A DNA stretch of 64,000 nt, taken from NCBI GenBank assembly GCA_012719545.1, contig JAAYAD010000088.1, positions 1 to 64,000 on the forward strand, written 5' to 3'. This DNA is from Clostridiaceae bacterium. Its GTDB lineage: Bacteria; Bacillota; Clostridia; DSM-8532. Below the pieces are notes generated by a model. It was not told the DNA's origin. It saw only the letters and a program-made list of their open reading frames with translations, and did no database searches. Shown here one piece after another: positions 14,514 to 24,721 of this stretch. Numbering within the stretch: position 1 is the first letter of the stretch; each line of letters begins with the position of its first letter. The position numbers were made by a program, and so were the translations under genes.

Positions 14514-14925
14514 CTTCTTCAAGCCTTTCATTTGATTCAATAATTAAAGCTGCTTGTTCCATAATGTAGTTTAGCCTGTCGTGTCTTCCTGCCAGGTACA
14601 GAAAGCCAAGAACCGCCTCAAAGGCAGTGGCATATTTATAATCCCCAACATCTGCATGTTTAGGTATGGTAGTCGATTTGGCATTCCTTCCTCTCCTGAA
14701 AATGTATGCCTCATCCTCAGTGAAACTTCCCATCAAGGCTTTTGATATAATTGCCTGGGATGATGCCTTTACATAATCAGTTGAAAAAATATGAAGATTG
14801 TGGGATGTTCCTTTCTTGGTCCTTATTAGTCTTTCCCTTATAAAAAGGTTAAATACCGCATCGCCCATAAAGGCAAGAACTGCCGGCTGCATTTGTCTTA
14901 ATTCATCAACATTTTCAATGCCCAA
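14494..14925 (-). CDS. mrnC: Mini-ribonuclease III
   Basis: 143 aa, a lone RNase III catalytic domain without the dsRNA-binding domain: LAFMGDAVFNLFIRERL (catalytic Asp), SHNLHIFSTDYVKASSQA, KSTTIPKHADVGDYKYATAF EAVLGFLYLAGR (second acidic cluster). It matures 23S rRNA 3'/5' ends in Bacillus. TTG 14925 is chosen for the GGAGG 7 nt upstream. It overlaps rlmB, the usual neighbour. Confidence 0.92.
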   Translation of the reverse strand: MGIENVDELRQMQPAVLAFMGDAVFNLFIRERLIRTKKGTSHNLHIFSTDYVKASSQAIISKALMGSFTEDEAYIFRRGRNAKSTTIPKHADVGDYKYATAFEAVLGFLYLAGRHDRLNYIMEQAALIIESNERLEEDEKNNR

Positions 14926-15007
14926 AGCAAATCCTCCAATTAACCGAAAATAATGCCATGTGCCCTTACACATAGCATTTGCGTTGATTAATTTTTTATA
15001 TTCGTGG

Positions 15008-15394
15008 CTAAATAAAATCCCACAAGGAAGGTATCTTAATAAACGGCAAAATATCTCTCCAGCCTACGAAGAATGATAAGCAGAGATGGAGAAGCACTAA
15101 AAAAAGAACTGCCAGAACCAAATACTTAATGGTCTGGTCGCTTTTCATTTTCAAGGCCAATGGTGGAAGTACAGCTACCAGAATTATGGGAAAAGCATAG
15201 CAAAGATACTCGGGAAGCTTAAGAAGCTCACCATAACGTAAGATTATGAAACTGCCATATACGGCAATCATGCCTATAATGTTTATACTAAAGGATTTTG
15301 CCTTGTATTGGGTACCCATTGCCAGCCTTACGGTACATAAAAAAGTCAGGTATGTAACGGCGGCCAGAATTAAGAACCGTAATGCATAATCCAT
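15008..15394 (-). CDS. Four-helix membrane protein
   Basis: 128 aa; ATG 15394 follows AAGGAGG. Four hydrophobic stretches (LRFLILAAVTYLTFLC, INIIGMIAVYGSFIIL, LCYAFPIILVAVLPPLAL, YLVLAVLFLVLLHLCLSFFV) suggest an integral membrane protein of unknown family. It lies between leuS and mrnC on the same strand. Confidence 0.6.
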   Translation of the reverse strand: MDYALRFLILAAVTYLTFLCTVRLAMGTQYKAKSFSINIIGMIAVYGSFIILRYGELLKLPEYLCYAFPIILVAVLPPLALKMKSDQTIKYLVLAVLFLVLLHLCLSFFVGWRDILPFIKIPSLWDFI

Positions 15395-15457
15395 AATACT
15401 TTTCCTCCTTGCGGCCCCCAAATGATTCCTCGCTGGAAAAGCCCTTGTATCTCAATG

Positions 15458-15486
15458 AAATTGAGGGGATTACCCCCCCTCAATTT
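15458..15486 (-). terminator. Hairpin after leuS
   Basis: AAATTGAGGGG...CCCCTCAATTT stem overlapping the leuS stop codon; the T-run after it is short, so termination may be partial. Confidence 0.6.
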
Positions 15487-17923
15487 ATTTAACCACAATA
15501 TTGATGAGCCTTCCTTTTACCACTATTACCTTGACAATGTTCTTGCCTTCAATATAGGGTTTTGAGCGTTCATCGCCGAGGACTATTTCCTCAATTGCCT
15601 TATTGTCGGCACTTGTAGGAACATTGATCTTATACCTGATTTGTCCGTTAAACTGGACAGCTATCTCCACTTCATCCCTTACTATTGCCTTTTCGTCATA
15701 CTCAGGCCATTTCTCATTAAATATAAACGAACTATGTCCAAGCATTTCCCACATTTCTTCGGCAAAGTGGGGAGCAAAGGGTGAAATAAGCTTGATTAAG
15801 TCTTTTATTGTTGCCTCAAGGATGCTTCTGTTCTTGTTCTCCAGTGCGTCATACTTATATATGGCATTTACAAGCTCCATTATCCTTGCAACTGCTGTAT
15901 TGAACTGGAACTGATCGGTATCCTGGGTTACACTCTTAATGGTGCTGTGTCTTACAAACTGCAGCTCTTTTTCATTTTCGCCTATATTATCGGTTGAAGG
16001 CGCGTTCTTCTCGGCAACAAATTTTTCAACCAATCTTTCAACACGGCCTATAAAACGGTCTATTGCCTTAATTCCGTCCTCGTTCCATGGACCGCCTTCA
16101 ACATATGAGAAGCCAAAGGCAAGATACATTCTGAATACGTCAGAGCCGTATCTTTGGATGTACTCATCGGGCAGCACGGTATTGCCTCTGGACTTGGACA
16201 TCTTCTGGCCATCCGCCCCAAGTATGGTTCCCTGATGCACAAGAGACAGGAATGGCTCGTCAAAGTTAAGATATCCCATATCCCTGAGAGCCTTGGTAAT
16301 GAAGCGTGCGTACAGAAGGTGCATTGCCGCATGCTCTGCGCCGCCAACATACTTGTCAACAGGAAGGATCTTATTTATCCATTCGCTGTTAAAGGGTTCC
16401 TTATCGTTTTTATTGTCTGGATACCTTAAGAAGTACCAGCTTGAGCAAACAAAGGTATCCAGGGTATCGGAATCCCTCTTAGCAGGACCGCCGCAGCACG
16501 GACATGTGGTATTTATGAATTCCTCACATTTTGCCAGAGGAGATTCTCCATCGGGAGTAAACACAACATTGTATGGCAGTTCAACAGGAAGCTGATCCTC
16601 AGGCACCGGTACAATTCCGCACTTGTCACAATAGATTATGGGAATTGGGGCACCCCAGTAACGCTGCCTTGAAACAAGCCAGTCACGGAGGCGGTAAGTT
16701 ATCTTGAATTGGCCTTTGCCTTCCTTTTCAAGCTTCTTAACAATTAATGAACGAGCCTCTTCGGAAGTTACACCGTCAAACTCGCCGCTGTTGGTAAGTA
16801 CGCCGTATTCACAGAAAGGAAGTGCTTCATCCCCATTTGGCCCATTTATTACACGGACTATTCCAAGATTGTACTTGGTGGCAAACTCATAGTCGCGCTC
16901 ATCATGGGCAGGAACAGCCATTACGCATCCTGTGCCGTAGCCTGCCAATACATAATCGGCTATCCAAATGGGCACTCTGGCCTTTGTCAGAGGATGGATG
17001 GCATATGCTCCGGTAAACACGCCGGTTTTCTCACGAACCGTGGACATACGGTCAATTTCGGAAATTTTCTTAACCTGTTCTCTGTACTCTTCAACCTTAT
17101 CCTTGTATTCAGGAGGAGTAATTAAATCCACCAATTCATTTTCAGGAGCAAGCACTACATAAGTAACACCATACAGGGTATCTGCACGGGTTGTGAAGAC
17201 CCTGAAGGTCAGATCCTTTCCTTCTACTTCAAACTCTATTTCAGCTCCTTCGGAACGGCCTATCCAGTTGGTCTGGATTTTCTTTGTCTTTTCAGGCCAG
17301 TCCAAAGAAGGAAGACAATCCAAAAGCTCCTGGGCATAGTCTGTTATCTTAAAGAACCACTGGGTAAGATTCTTCTTGGTAACTTCGGTATTGCAGCGCT
17401 CACAGGCACCGTCAATTACCTGCTCATTGGCTAAAACTGTCTGGCAGCTGGGGCACCAGTTAACAGGAGCGTTTTTCCTGTAGGCAAGCCCCTTTTTATA
17501 AAGCTGAAGGAAAATCCACTGAGTCCATTTATAGTATTCAGGAACGCAGGTAATTACCTCATAATCCCAGTCAAAGGTTGCCCCCATCTCCTTGAGCTGT
17601 TTCTCCATGGTTTCAATATTGCTCATTGTGGAGTCCTTGGGGTGGATTCCTGTCTTAATGGCATAATTTTCTGCAGGAAGACCAAAAGCATCAAATCCCT
17701 GGGGATGGAAAACATTATATCCCTGCATTCTCTTCATGCGTGCCCAGGAATCAGTAAGACCGTAATTGTACCAGTGACCCACATGGAGCTTTGCTCCTGA
17801 GGGGTATGAGAACATTTCAAGGCAATAAAGCTTTTTATCAAGATTATTACGGTCAAACTTGTAGATATTGCTTTCTTCCCATCTTTTCTGCCATTTTCTA
17901 TCAACTTGTGTTGAATAACTCAT
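15485..17923 (-). CDS. leuS: Leucyl-tRNA synthetase
   Basis: 812 aa class I synthetase charging tRNA-Leu. HIGH box as HVGHWYNYG (~residue 47), zinc-like CPSC...CERC (~160-180), the CP1 editing domain with TRADTLYG (~245) and [20 protein letters not shown] (~330), KMSKS box GQKMSKSRG (~575), then an anticodon-binding and C-terminal domain. Length is normal. It follows rsfS by 45 nt and ends at a hairpin; no T-box is visible in the short gap, so expression probably comes from rsfS. Confidence 0.98.
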   Translation of the reverse strand: MSYSTQVDRKWQKRWEESNIYKFDRNNLDKKLYCLEMFSYPSGAKLHVGHWYNYGLTDSWARMKRMQGYNVFHPQGFDAFGLPAENYAIKTGIHPKDSTMSNIETMEKQLKEMGATFDWDYEVITCVPEYYKWTQWIFLQLYKKGLAYRKNAPVNWCPSCQTVLANEQVIDGACERCNTEVTKKNLTQWFFKITDYAQELLDCLPSLDWPEKTKKIQTNWIGRSEGAEIEFEVEGKDLTFRVFTTRADTLYGVTYVVLAPENELVDLITPPEYKDKVEEYREQVKKISEIDRMSTVREKTGVFTGAYAIHPLTKARVPIWIADYVLAGYGTGCVMAVPAHDERDYEFATKYNLGIVRVINGPNGDEALPFCEYGVLTNSGEFDGVTSEEARSLIVKKLEKEGKGQFKITYRLRDWLVSRQRYWGAPIPIIYCDKCGIVPVPEDQLPVELPYNVVFTPDGESPLAKCEEFINTTCPCCGGPAKRDSDTLDTFVCSSWYFLRYPDNKNDKEPFNSEWINKILPVDKYVGGAEHAAMHLLYARFITKALRDMGYLNFDEPFLSLVHQGTILGADGQKMSKSRGNTVLPDEYIQRYGSDVFRMYLAFGFSYVEGGPWNEDGIKAIDRFIGRVERLVEKFVAEKNAPSTDNIGENEKELQFVRHSTIKSVTQDTDQFQFNTAVARIMELVNAIYKYDALENKNRSILEATIKDLIKLISPFAPHFAEEMWEMLGHSSFIFNEKWPEYDEKAIVRDEVEIAVQFNGQIRYKINVPTSADNKAIEEIVLGDERSKPYIEGKNIVKVIVVKGRLINIVVK

Positions 17924-17967
17924 AATTTATCCTCCAACTTATAAAGGCTTAAATTTTCTATTCCAAG

Positions 17968-18342
17968 TCATGGACGAATATTTGCAACATCATTTTCCGA
18001 ATTAAGAACTATCTCTTTGCCATCCTGCCACAGTCGTTCAAGTCCGTAGTACTCTCTGTCCTCTTCATGGAAGATATGAACCACAACATCGTTGTAATCC
18101 ATAAGAATCCATCGTGCATTATTGTATCCTTCTATATGAAGCGGCCTGATGCCCTCTTCAATGAGCTTTTCCTCAACATTATCAGCAAGGCTTTTTATGT
18201 GGGTCACGGATGTTCCGCTGGCAATTATAAAGTAACTTGCAATGGTGGTCAACTCGCGAATATCTATGGCTTTAATGTTTTTTGCCTTTTTATCTTCCAG
18301 GGTCTTTACTACAATGTCAAATATTTTTTTGCTGTTTTCCAT
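17968..18342 (-). CDS. rsfS: Ribosomal silencing factor RsfS
   Basis: 124 aa. RsfS binds L14 and stops subunit joining in starvation. The signature runs IDIRELTTIASYFIIASGTS, then HIEGYNNARWILMDYNDVVV HIFHEEDREYYGLERLWQD. Complete and of normal length; ends with a short acidic tail. Directly upstream of leuS, a common pairing in Firmicutes. Confidence 0.95.
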   Translation of the reverse strand: MENSKKIFDIVVKTLEDKKAKNIKAIDIRELTTIASYFIIASGTSVTHIKSLADNVEEKLIEEGIRPLHIEGYNNARWILMDYNDVVVHIFHEEDREYYGLERLWQDGKEIVLNSENDVANIRP

Positions 18343-18526
18343 TCTTGTTTACATCCTTCCTTTCATATCAAATCCCCATTATGTACAGGAGATTAATAAG
18401 AAAGACTCCATATAAATCTATGTGAGTCATTATAACATGAAAAAATTGTATCTTCCACTGTCTTGCCAAAACTTTGACAAGCTCCCAAGTCTTTCTTTTA
18501 AAGCAGCAGACTGTTTTAATAACAGT

Positions 18527-19387
18527 CTATTCCTCCCAGCGTGAATAGGAACCGCATGGAAGAATAATTTTTGTTCCTGCCACGGGTATGCCCACCTCTC
18601 CGCAGGTAACCCGTCCACCGTACTTTGCGGCAATTGTCATCTCCAGCATATTTGCCGAAACCTGGGGCGAAAATCCTGTTGTATAGGAGTTTAAAAGGAA
18701 GAACAACGGATTATCGCTCATGACATCCTTTAAGGTGTCCACTAGTCCGAAAAGCTCGTCTTCCAGCTTCCACAATTCACCGTTAGGGCCCCTTCCGTAA
18801 GAAGGAGGGTCCATAATAACGGCATCATATTTTCTTCCTCTTCTTATCTCTCTGCGGACAAATTTCATGCAATCGTCAACAATATAACGTACGGGCCTGT
18901 CAGAAAGTCCTGATAAAGCAACATTCTCCTTGGCCCATGCAACCATTCCCTTGGAAGCATCCACATGGCATACCGATGCGCCTGCAGCCAGACATGCACA
19001 GGTGGCGCCGCCCGTATATGCAAAAAGATTCAGGACAGCTATGGGCCTGTTTGCCTGTCGTATTTTTTCTGTCATCCAGTCCCAGTTAACCGCCTGTTCA
19101 GGAAATAGTCCTGTATGCTTAAATCCCGTAGGTTCTATTTTAAATGTAAGATTTTTATATTTTAACGTCCAGGACTCGGGAATTTTCTTCTTAAATTCCC
19201 ACCGTCCGCCGCCTTCCCTGCTTCTGTGGTACTGAGCATCCACTTTGTCTTTAACATTTGGCTTGGTCCATGGCCAGATTGCCTGAGGATCAGGCCTTCT
19301 TAAAATTGTACCATTCCAGTTTTCAACCTTTTCTCCTTCCCCTGCATCAAGTAACTTGTAGTCTACCCATTTGTCTGCAATAAGCAT
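18527..19387 (-). CDS. Class I SAM-dependent methyltransferase
   Basis: 286 aa. Rossmann motif I is LNLFAYTGGATCACLAAGA (~residue 118), motif II VCHVDASKGMVAWAKENV, and motif IV VIMDPPSYGRG, which with the DPPSYG pattern resembles the RlmI/RlmK-type 23S rRNA m5C or m2G enzymes, but no PUA domain is seen. The N-terminus (DKWVDYKLLDAGEGEKVENW) matches the small-family members in PF10672. rRNA or other RNA is the likely substrate. It stands alone, 185 nt from rsfS. Confidence 0.8.
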   Translation of the reverse strand: MLIADKWVDYKLLDAGEGEKVENWNGTILRRPDPQAIWPWTKPNVKDKVDAQYHRSREGGGRWEFKKKIPESWTLKYKNLTFKIEPTGFKHTGLFPEQAVNWDWMTEKIRQANRPIAVLNLFAYTGGATCACLAAGASVCHVDASKGMVAWAKENVALSGLSDRPVRYIVDDCMKFVRREIRRGRKYDAVIMDPPSYGRGPNGELWKLEDELFGLVDTLKDVMSDNPLFFLLNSYTTGFSPQVSANMLEMTIAAKYGGRVTCGEVGIPVAGTKIILPCGSYSRWEE

Positions 19388-19474
19388 ATGTCAAGTATCC
19401 CGCCTTATTAAACCGAATTAGTGTCTTAAAACTTTATTATATTATAGCCTTAATAAACGCTTATAAATCCAGTA

Positions 19475-20515
19475 TCAGTTCAAGTTCAGTTCAAATATTT
19501 TCAATATTTTTTGGCCCAAATCATTATTCATAAGAGTTAAGCCAAGTGAAACATATACAATAATAATTATCAGAAGTCCGGGTATTCCTGCAAGCAATCC
19601 CTTGGCAGAACCTTTTATCTCCTCGGTTTTATCAACCGTTGACTTGGTCATTGATCTTAAAACAGTAAGAAGTCCCATTATTACCAAAAGGCAAAATATA
19701 AACAGGATGAAAAACACGCCTGACATTAAGCCAAGCAATTGATTTAAAGACATTCCTGCCTGATTGGCAAGATCCATAAGCTCTTGGGTAGCAAAGGGGT
19801 CTGTAACAACTTCGCCGGTAGAAGCTCCGGTACCCATAACCAGATTTACCAAAAGCGTTACAAGCCCGTTATTCATAAAATGAAGTATCATACCGTTAAA
19901 GATTGAACCGGTGCGATACACCACATAAGCCGATAAGAGCCCCACAAGGGTTTGGGCGGCAAGCCTTTGAAAATCAAAATGGAACAGTCCGAACAATATG
20001 CCGCTTAAGAATATTCCCCAGCCGGCACCCAATCTTTCCAGGCCTCTCTGGATCATTCCCCTGAAGAGGAACTCCTCGCAAACCGCGGGAACAACAGCCA
20101 CCAGGAACAAGGACACAAACAGATTGTGGGCCATAAATGTGTTTATTTCACCTGCAAGATAAACACGGCCAAAGGCTGCCCTTACTGCCACCAAAGCAGT
20201 CATTCCGGCACAGAAACCTGCAATTATCATAAACGGGCTGATTCCAAGCATAAGAAGTACTTCCAGAGGTTTTGGCGCTTTGAGTCTGAAAGTAGTTTTA
20301 ATGTCATAGCCTCTGATTAAGGCAAGAAGCAAAGGAGGAAGAGCGAGGAAAATGATCTCAGAAACCACCAGAATTATCTCTCCCCTTATATTAGCAATAA
20401 GTTGAGATCCAAAAATGTAATAGAGGGCGACGATTGAATACAAAATGGCCGAGTCAAAGGTTTTCGGAAGCTTTTTGCTTACCTGGACATTATTTTCAGC
20501 AGAAAAGATATCCAT
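19475..20515 (-). CDS. CPBP-family intramembrane metalloprotease
   Basis: ~346 aa with eight or so membrane segments. The CPBP (CAAX protease/bacteriocin-processing) motifs are AVCEEFLFRGMIQRG (EExxxR, ~residue 145) and LFGLFHFDFQR (FxxxH, ~residue 180). It may cleave membrane peptides; substrates are unknown. ATG 20515 has GTGAGGATG upstream. Followed on the same strand by the methyltransferase gene. Confidence 0.85.
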   Translation of the reverse strand: MDIFSAENNVQVSKKLPKTFDSAILYSIVALYYIFGSQLIANIRGEIILVVSEIIFLALPPLLLALIRGYDIKTTFRLKAPKPLEVLLMLGISPFMIIAGFCAGMTALVAVRAAFGRVYLAGEINTFMAHNLFVSLFLVAVVPAVCEEFLFRGMIQRGLERLGAGWGIFLSGILFGLFHFDFQRLAAQTLVGLLSAYVVYRTGSIFNGMILHFMNNGLVTLLVNLVMGTGASTGEVVTDPFATQELMDLANQAGMSLNQLLGLMSGVFFILFIFCLLVIMGLLTVLRSMTKSTVDKTEEIKGSAKGLLAGIPGLLIIIIVYVSLGLTLMNNDLGQKILKIFELNLN

Positions 20516-20599
20516 AAGAAACATCCTCACAATTATTTAATTTTTCACGGCAGATAATTCCATTATAGCACTATTTTTAAGCATCATGCAAAGATTAGG

Positions 20600-21400
20600 T
20601 CACCCCAAAGCTTCATGTGCCTCTTTTACCACTTTAGCGGCATTTATCTCTGTTTTAATCTCAGAATCGCCATTTAAAAGATATATCAGATACTCAATAT
20701 TCCCTTCAGGCCCGGTAATAGGAGAGAAAGAAAGGCCGCCTACGGAAAAGCCCAGGTTCTCTGCCACATTAATGACATTATTAATTACTTCCTCATGAAC
20801 CGCAGGATCCCGCACAACGCCCTTCTTGCCCACTTTTTCCCGTCCTGCTTCAAATTGGGGTTTTATGAGGCACACGGCCCGTCCATCCTGCTTTAACAGC
20901 TCTTTTAATGGCGGCAGAATAAGCTTGAGCGAAATAAAGGAAACGTCTGCTGCGCCGAAATCAAGTGGCTCACTAATCTGCTCCCTTGTTACATAGCGGA
21001 AGTTTGTACGTTCCATGCATACAACGCGCGGATCATTTCTAAGCTCCCAGGCAAGCTGACCGTATCCTACATCCACAGCATAGACCTTTTTAGCACCGTT
21101 CTTGAGCATAACATCGGTAAAGCCGCCTGTTGAAGCGCCCACATCCACACATACGAAATCCTTAAGGTTCAGGTTAAATTCATTAATGGCCTTTTCAAGC
21201 TTAAGGCCTCCCCGGCTTACGTACGGATTAACCTTGCCCTTGATTTCAATCTCGCATTCCTCTTCAAACTTGGCCCCGGGCTTGTCACAGCGTTCACCGT
21301 TTATAAATACCAGCCCGGCCATTATGGCTCCCCGGGCTTTTTCTCTGCTTTCAAAAAGCCCTTTTGAAACAAGTATGACATCAAGTCTTTCCTTGGACAT
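20600..21400 (-). CDS. tlyA: TlyA-family rRNA 2'-O-methyltransferase
   Basis: 266 aa: an N-terminal S4 RNA-binding domain (RLDVILVSKGLFESREKARG) joined to an FtsJ-like methyltransferase with VDVGASTGGFTDVMLKNGA and the KDKE-type residues (K79-ish, VSFISLKLILPPLKELL, CLIKPQFEAGREKVGKKGVV). TlyA ribose-methylates 16S and/or 23S rRNA. It follows dxs by 9 nt, the usual order in Clostridia. Confidence 0.93.
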   Translation of the reverse strand: MSKERLDVILVSKGLFESREKARGAIMAGLVFINGERCDKPGAKFEEECEIEIKGKVNPYVSRGGLKLEKAINEFNLNLKDFVCVDVGASTGGFTDVMLKNGAKKVYAVDVGYGQLAWELRNDPRVVCMERTNFRYVTREQISEPLDFGAADVSFISLKLILPPLKELLKQDGRAVCLIKPQFEAGREKVGKKGVVRDPAVHEEVINNVINVAENLGFSVGGLSFSPITGPEGNIEYLIYLLNGDSEIKTEINAAKVVKEAHEALG

Positions 21401-21409
21401 TGCAACCTC

Positions 21410-23293
21410 TCACTTAAACATTTCCTTTATACTCTTTTTAATACCAGCGGCATCCAGTCCGTACTTCCTTAATACCAGACTTTTTTCCCCGTGTTCAATG
21501 CCTTTGTCGGGTAAGCCCAGTACAAGGCAACGGGCATTTAGTTCTTTATTACTGATAAGTTCTGTTGCATAGGAGCCGAAGCCTCCGTTTTTGATGGCAT
21601 CCTGTATAACAACTACTTTACCTGTCTTTCTGGCAGATTCCAAAATAAGGTCATCATCTGCGGGTCTTAAGAATCTGGGATTAATAATCTCACAGGAGAT
21701 TCCTTCACTTTCAAGAAGTTCGGCAGCCTCACAAGCTATATTAAGCATGTATCCTATACCAATCAGGGTTACATCCTTGCCTTCCTTTACGACTACTCCC
21801 TTTCCGAATTCCAGCGGGGTATGGCTTCCCGGAATCTCATGGCCGGAACCTCTGGGATAACGTATGGCAATTGGGCCCTGGTGCTTAAGCACGGCATATT
21901 CAAGCATTTCCTCAAGTTCATTTGGTGTTGCAGGCGATAATATGGCAAGATTGGGGATGGTGTAAAGATATGAAATATCATATATACCCTGATGGGTCTC
22001 CCCATCATCTCCCACTATACCGCACCGGTCAATGGCAAAAACCACTTTAAGCTTCTGGAGGGCAACATCGTGGAGAATCTGGTCGTAAGCCCTTTGAAGA
22101 AAAGTGGAATATATTGCTACAACAGGTTTTACTCCGCCCATTGCAAGGCCGGCCGCCAAGGTTACCGCATGCTGCTCGGCAATACCCACATCAAAAAAGC
22201 GCTTTGAAAATGCTTCCTTAAAGGGTCTTAAACCTGTCCCGTCCGTCATGGCGGCTGTAATTGCCACAATATCATTATCTTTCTGGGCAAGCTCGCAGAG
22301 CTTATTTCCAAAAACCGAGGAATAGTTCAGGCTTCCAGGCTTAAGTACCTGTCCGGTTTCAATTTCAAAGGGCGCAATCCCATGGAAGATATCAGGTTTG
22401 TCCTCTGCAAAACTGTATCCCTTTCCTTTTACTGTTTTGACATGGACAAGAACAGGCCCTTTCATGGTCTTTGCCTGCTCCAAAACCGACACCATTTCTT
22501 TTATGTTATGACCGTCAATGGGTCCAAAATAGCGGAATCCCAGCTCCTCAAAGAACATTGACGGGATAAGCATACTCTTCATGGCACCTTTTATTTTATG
22601 AATTAACTTCCTCACCCTTTTTCCAGTCCTGGGTAAGGAATCAATAAATGCCTGCATGCTTTCCCTGGTTCGATAATACAGGGGCCTTACCCTTACCCTG
22701 TTTAAATAGCGGGAAAGTCCCCCGACATTGGGAGCAATGGACATACCGTTATCGTTAAGAATAATCAGAAGCTTTGTACGTGACATTCCCGCATCATTGA
22801 GGGCCTCAAATGCCATACCACCTGTCAGCGCTCCGTCACCTATGACTGCTGCCACCGTATAAGTTTCGCCTTTTAAGTCTCTTGCTCTTGCCATTCCAAG
22901 GGCTGCTGAAATGGAGGTACTGCTGTGGCCTGTGTTGAATGCGTCATAGGGGCTTTCATCGGTTCTTGGAAAACCTGAAATGCCGTTAAGCTGGCGCAAT
23001 GTGCCAAAGACATCTTTTCTGCCGGTTATAATTTTATGAACATAGGTCTGATGTCCAACATCCCAGATAATCTTGTCCCTGGGAGCATTAAGAACCTTAT
23101 GAAGAGCAAGGGTAAGCTCTACAACCCCCAAGTTTGATGCAATATGTCCCCCTGTTTTTGATACAGTCTCCAACAAAAACTTTCGGATTTCTTCCGACAA
23201 CTGATTTAATTCTGTATAGTTCAGTTTCTTTATATCATCGGGACTGTTAACTTTTTCAAGCAGTTCTCCGTGTCTGTATACTTTATCACTCAA
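21410..23293 (-). CDS. dxs: 1-deoxy-D-xylulose-5-phosphate synthase
   Basis: 627 aa thiamine-diphosphate enzyme opening the MEP isoprenoid pathway from pyruvate and glyceraldehyde 3-phosphate. The TPP fold shows GDGALTGGMAFEALNDAGM; the pyrimidine domain has GIAEQHAVTLAAGLAMGG and YSTFLQRAYDQILHDVAL. Length is standard. It lies after oapA and before tlyA; with ispA at 25-26 kb it places two isoprenoid genes around the OLE RNA. Confidence 0.97.
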   Translation of the reverse strand: MSDKVYRHGELLEKVNSPDDIKKLNYTELNQLSEEIRKFLLETVSKTGGHIASNLGVVELTLALHKVLNAPRDKIIWDVGHQTYVHKIITGRKDVFGTLRQLNGISGFPRTDESPYDAFNTGHSSTSISAALGMARARDLKGETYTVAAVIGDGALTGGMAFEALNDAGMSRTKLLIILNDNGMSIAPNVGGLSRYLNRVRVRPLYYRTRESMQAFIDSLPRTGKRVRKLIHKIKGAMKSMLIPSMFFEELGFRYFGPIDGHNIKEMVSVLEQAKTMKGPVLVHVKTVKGKGYSFAEDKPDIFHGIAPFEIETGQVLKPGSLNYSSVFGNKLCELAQKDNDIVAITAAMTDGTGLRPFKEAFSKRFFDVGIAEQHAVTLAAGLAMGGVKPVVAIYSTFLQRAYDQILHDVALQKLKVVFAIDRCGIVGDDGETHQGIYDISYLYTIPNLAILSPATPNELEEMLEYAVLKHQGPIAIRYPRGSGHEIPGSHTPLEFGKGVVVKEGKDVTLIGIGYMLNIACEAAELLESEGISCEIINPRFLRPADDDLILESARKTGKVVVIQDAIKNGGFGSYATELISNKELNARCLVLGLPDKGIEHGEKSLVLRKYGLDAAGIKKSIKEMFK

Positions 23294-23315
23294 CTACGAT
23301 TACACCTCATATCAG

Positions 23316-24011
23316 TTAATGGTTGTTTGATTTCTGTTTCCCATTACCATTACCATTTCCATTTTTTCTGCACTTCTTTGATTTTTTTCCGTTCTTGCCT
23401 ATGGGAAGAACAGAAAGCATGCGTCCTGCAATATATACGATATAGTCTGCATTATTCATTCCTATATTCTTTGTAAAGCCCTTTCCACCTACAGTAACTG
23501 CTGCAATAAAAGCGCCTACCAGAACCTCGATAACAGAAACATTGGCACTGTCGGCAAAAACCCTGTACACAATTGCTGTTCCCGCTGCACCGCTTACAAC
23601 ACCGCAGATATCACCCACAACGTCGTTGCAGAAGCTGGAAACACGCGATGCATTTCTAAGAAGCATTATGGACTGACGTGCTCCCTTTATTTTTTTTGAT
23701 GCCATTGAATGAAAAGGTGTTTCGTCGGCGGCTGTTACTGCTATTCCAACTATATCAAACATTATACCTATAAGAATGATTCCAAGAACCACCAAAGCGG
23801 CCATGGGCGCCGAAATTACCCTGAAAATGCTTGTAGAAGCAAAGAGAATAAGAATTGAAAGTGAAAAGGACACCAATGTAATAAAAAAACCCCAGAGGAT
23901 ATGTTTTTTTTCTATCCCAGAGCTTCTTTTAACCGGAATGCTTTCTTTTGTTAATCTCCTGTATTTGTCAAGGAGCTTAAAATACCTTTTTTCCGATTTA
24001 TCCTTGTCCAA
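23316..24011 (-). CDS. oapA: OLE-associated protein OapA
   Basis: 231 aa. Four membrane segments: HILWGFFITLVSFSLSILIL, SAPMAALVVLGIILIGIMFD, then FCNDVVGDICGVVSGAAGTA and SVIEVLVGAFIAAVTVGG. Between helices 2 and 3 is the conserved-type stretch DETPFHSMASKKIKGARQSI. OapA proteins bind OLE RNA and hold it at the membrane; loss affects alcohol, cold and Mg tolerance in Bacillus halodurans. TTG 24011 is chosen because AGGA lies 6 nt upstream and no in-frame ATG precedes it. The C-terminus is a basic NGNGNGNG tail, unusual in simple sequence. Confidence 0.85.
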   Translation of the reverse strand: MDKDKSEKRYFKLLDKYRRLTKESIPVKRSSGIEKKHILWGFFITLVSFSLSILILFASTSIFRVISAPMAALVVLGIILIGIMFDIVGIAVTAADETPFHSMASKKIKGARQSIMLLRNASRVSSFCNDVVGDICGVVSGAAGTAIVYRVFADSANVSVIEVLVGAFIAAVTVGGKGFTKNIGMNNADYIVYIAGRMLSVLPIGKNGKKSKKCRKNGNGNGNGKQKSNNH

Positions 24012-24029
24012 GTATGATCCTGCTTTCAA

Positions 24030-24705
24030 AAATAAGTAGTTTAAAAATATACAATTATCGTCAACAGGATGGCAACAACCCGAGTAAATTTTGCGTCTTA
24101 GGTCAGGCAGGTTTTCCCCGTATCGTACCGGAACGTCACCATTCCGGCGGTTTCCCTTTAAACAATACGTTGAGAGGTTGCCCTCGTCAAAGCCTGATCG
24201 CCACTTAGTCCACACTGCAATCCCCGGATTGCCTAATGGAATTAACAGCCTAGGGGTTTTCCCCTTAAGTCTTACCTAACTTCTAGCCTCTTTTGCACCA
24301 TTGGTTTCATACGGCAATATTGCTCATGTACCGGCCAGTACATAAACACCTGATCCGTAATCCTCCAATCAGCACTCAAGGCAGGCTACACTGTCCACAG
24401 CATCAAAAGTGATACCGCATGACAGGTTCACTCCCTCCTCGTAGTCAAGATTTGTGTCGCTTGCGCGAGGCAATCTGTCTCCCACGAAAGAGGGTCTCCG
24501 CGGTAGAGGGGTCAACTCCCGCATGCCATTGCGGGCTGCCCCTAAACCTTAACTCCCAGCATCAGCCCATCACTGGGCGTAACAAGCCGACACAAGGAAC
24601 TTCATCGATGTGCCCTTTTACGGATTTTTAGGCCCGTCCTCGAAGTAGGCAGTACTGACTAGGATACTGCACCATCCCATTGACTTTTCATTGGAAGATA
24701 ATTAT
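24030..24705 (-). ncRNA. ole: OLE RNA (ornate, large, extremophilic)
   Basis: About 680 nt of GC-richer, non-coding minus-strand sequence between the DUF212 gene and oapA, in the canonical OLE setting (xseA-xseB-ispA upstream, oapA-dxs-tlyA downstream). Stable helices are visible: CCGGAA...TTCCGG (24128-24147), GTACTGGCCGGTAC (24328-24341) and CCCGC..GCGGG nested in a GGGGC/GACCCC pairing (24518-24535). Size fits OLE RNAs (~600-700 nt). Ends are approximate. Identification is from context, size, structure and the adjacent oapA, not from an alignment. Confidence 0.85.
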
Positions 24706-24721
24706 ACAATAAAACTGCAAT

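Noticed and set aside
17923-17968. T-box in front of leuS
   Set aside because: Only 45 nt separate rsfS and leuS; no T-box sequence.
24014-24631. Several short plus- and minus-strand frames inside the OLE region, including an N-terminal extension of OapA
   Set aside because: They lack ribosome sites, contain no recognisable domain and lie in structured RNA sequence.
24030-24705. Group II intron or RNase P RNA as explanation of the structured region
   Set aside because: No maturase gene, no domain V/P4-type signature seen, and the neighbourhood with oapA, ispA and dxs fits OLE RNA.
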